This document shows positions 14,123 to 14,203 of a DNA stretch of 14,203 nucleotides, one piece after another; the stretch's first letter is position 1, and each line of letters opens with the position of its first letter. The translations under genes and the position numbers were made by a program. The stretch spans positions 4,783-18,985 of the forward strand of contig CAJTJZ010000056.1 in assembly GCA_910576895.1 (NCBI GenBank). The letters are read 5' to 3'. The notes beneath the pieces are model-generated. The model was not told the origin of the DNA, searched no databases, and saw nothing but the letters and a program-made list of their open reading frames with translations. The DNA comes from an uncultured Lachnospiraceae bacterium (GTDB lineage: Bacteria > Bacillota > Clostridia > Lachnospirales > Lachnospiraceae).

Positions 14123-14203
14123 TTGAAAAACAAAAATACACTTAATATTTCTATTGGAGAACGTGTCCGTTCCACTAGAGAACTTATGTCACTTTCAAGA
14201 GAA
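14123..14203 (+). CDS. XRE-family transcriptional regulator, N-terminal 27 codons only
   Basis: A TTG start at 14123 lies 6 bases after GGAGGG (14111-14116), and the frame is open to the window's end. The visible residues run KNKNTLNISIGERVRSTREL and then MSLSRE, the beginning of a helix-turn-helix 3 domain (the IGERIRSLRELKGLSREELA pattern of XRE/SinR-like regulators). The remainder, including any effector or sensor domain, is outside the window, so its target cannot be inferred. Confidence 0.75.
   Translation, partial: MKNKNTLNISIGERVRSTRELMSLSRE

Overview
The window is AT-rich throughout. It encodes sporulation proteins (SpoVAA, SpoVAB), a Gram-positive-style lipoprotein foldase, strong GGAGG ribosome binding sites and sigma-A promoters with 17-bp spacers. 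This points to a low-GC, endospore-forming member of the Clostridia, most likely a Lachnospiraceae relative. The taxonomic call is inference from gene content and style, not from a marker gene.

Layout. (1) At 1-598 (+) lies the 3' part of a gene that enters from outside the window; it may be nucleotidyltransferase-like. (2) At 5826-605 (-) is a four-gene operon: an FtsX-type ABC permease, its ATPase, an OmpR-type response regulator and a sensor kinase. This is a transport and stress-sensing module of the antimicrobial-peptide or envelope-stress kind. (3) At 5900-6660 is a decayed small gene (-). It keeps its promoter, ribosome binding site and terminator, but is broken by two homopolymer frameshifts and by a roughly 296-bp IS200/IS605-type element. 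The element has no transposase or TnpB gene. It keeps both end hairpins, an internal sigma-A promoter and a highly structured right half that looks like an omega-RNA (TnpB guide RNA) cassette. (4) At 8209-6901 (-) is a sporulation cluster: a new 58-aa membrane peptide, spoVAA and spoVAB. The other spoVA genes do not follow. A long inverted repeat that could act as a terminator lies downstream. (5) At 12705-8372 (-) is a four-gene operon with a near-consensus promoter and a clear terminator: two M14-type (aspartoacylase-like) paralogues, the second lacking its zinc and catalytic residues, then two SurA/PrsA-like foldases, one a lipoprotein and one membrane-anchored. (6) At 12874-13600 (-) are tRNA-Leu(CAG) and tRNA-Ser(CGA), each with its own promoter and a downstream hairpin. 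Between them sits a cysteine-rich small-domain gene interrupted by an in-frame TAG. (7) At 13669-13905 (-) is a 59-aa single-pass membrane protein with its own promoter. (8) From 14123 (+) the first 27 codons of an XRE-family regulator run off the window, with a repeated 10-mer upstream that could be an operator.

How the genes fit together. The ABC and two-component genes form a self-contained sense-and-pump unit. The M14/foldase operon looks like a cell-envelope or secretion module. The spoVA genes belong to dipicolinate uptake during sporulation. The omega-RNA-like element is the most unusual item: if a TnpB is supplied elsewhere in the genome, this cassette could produce a guide matching the sequence just right of its own insertion.
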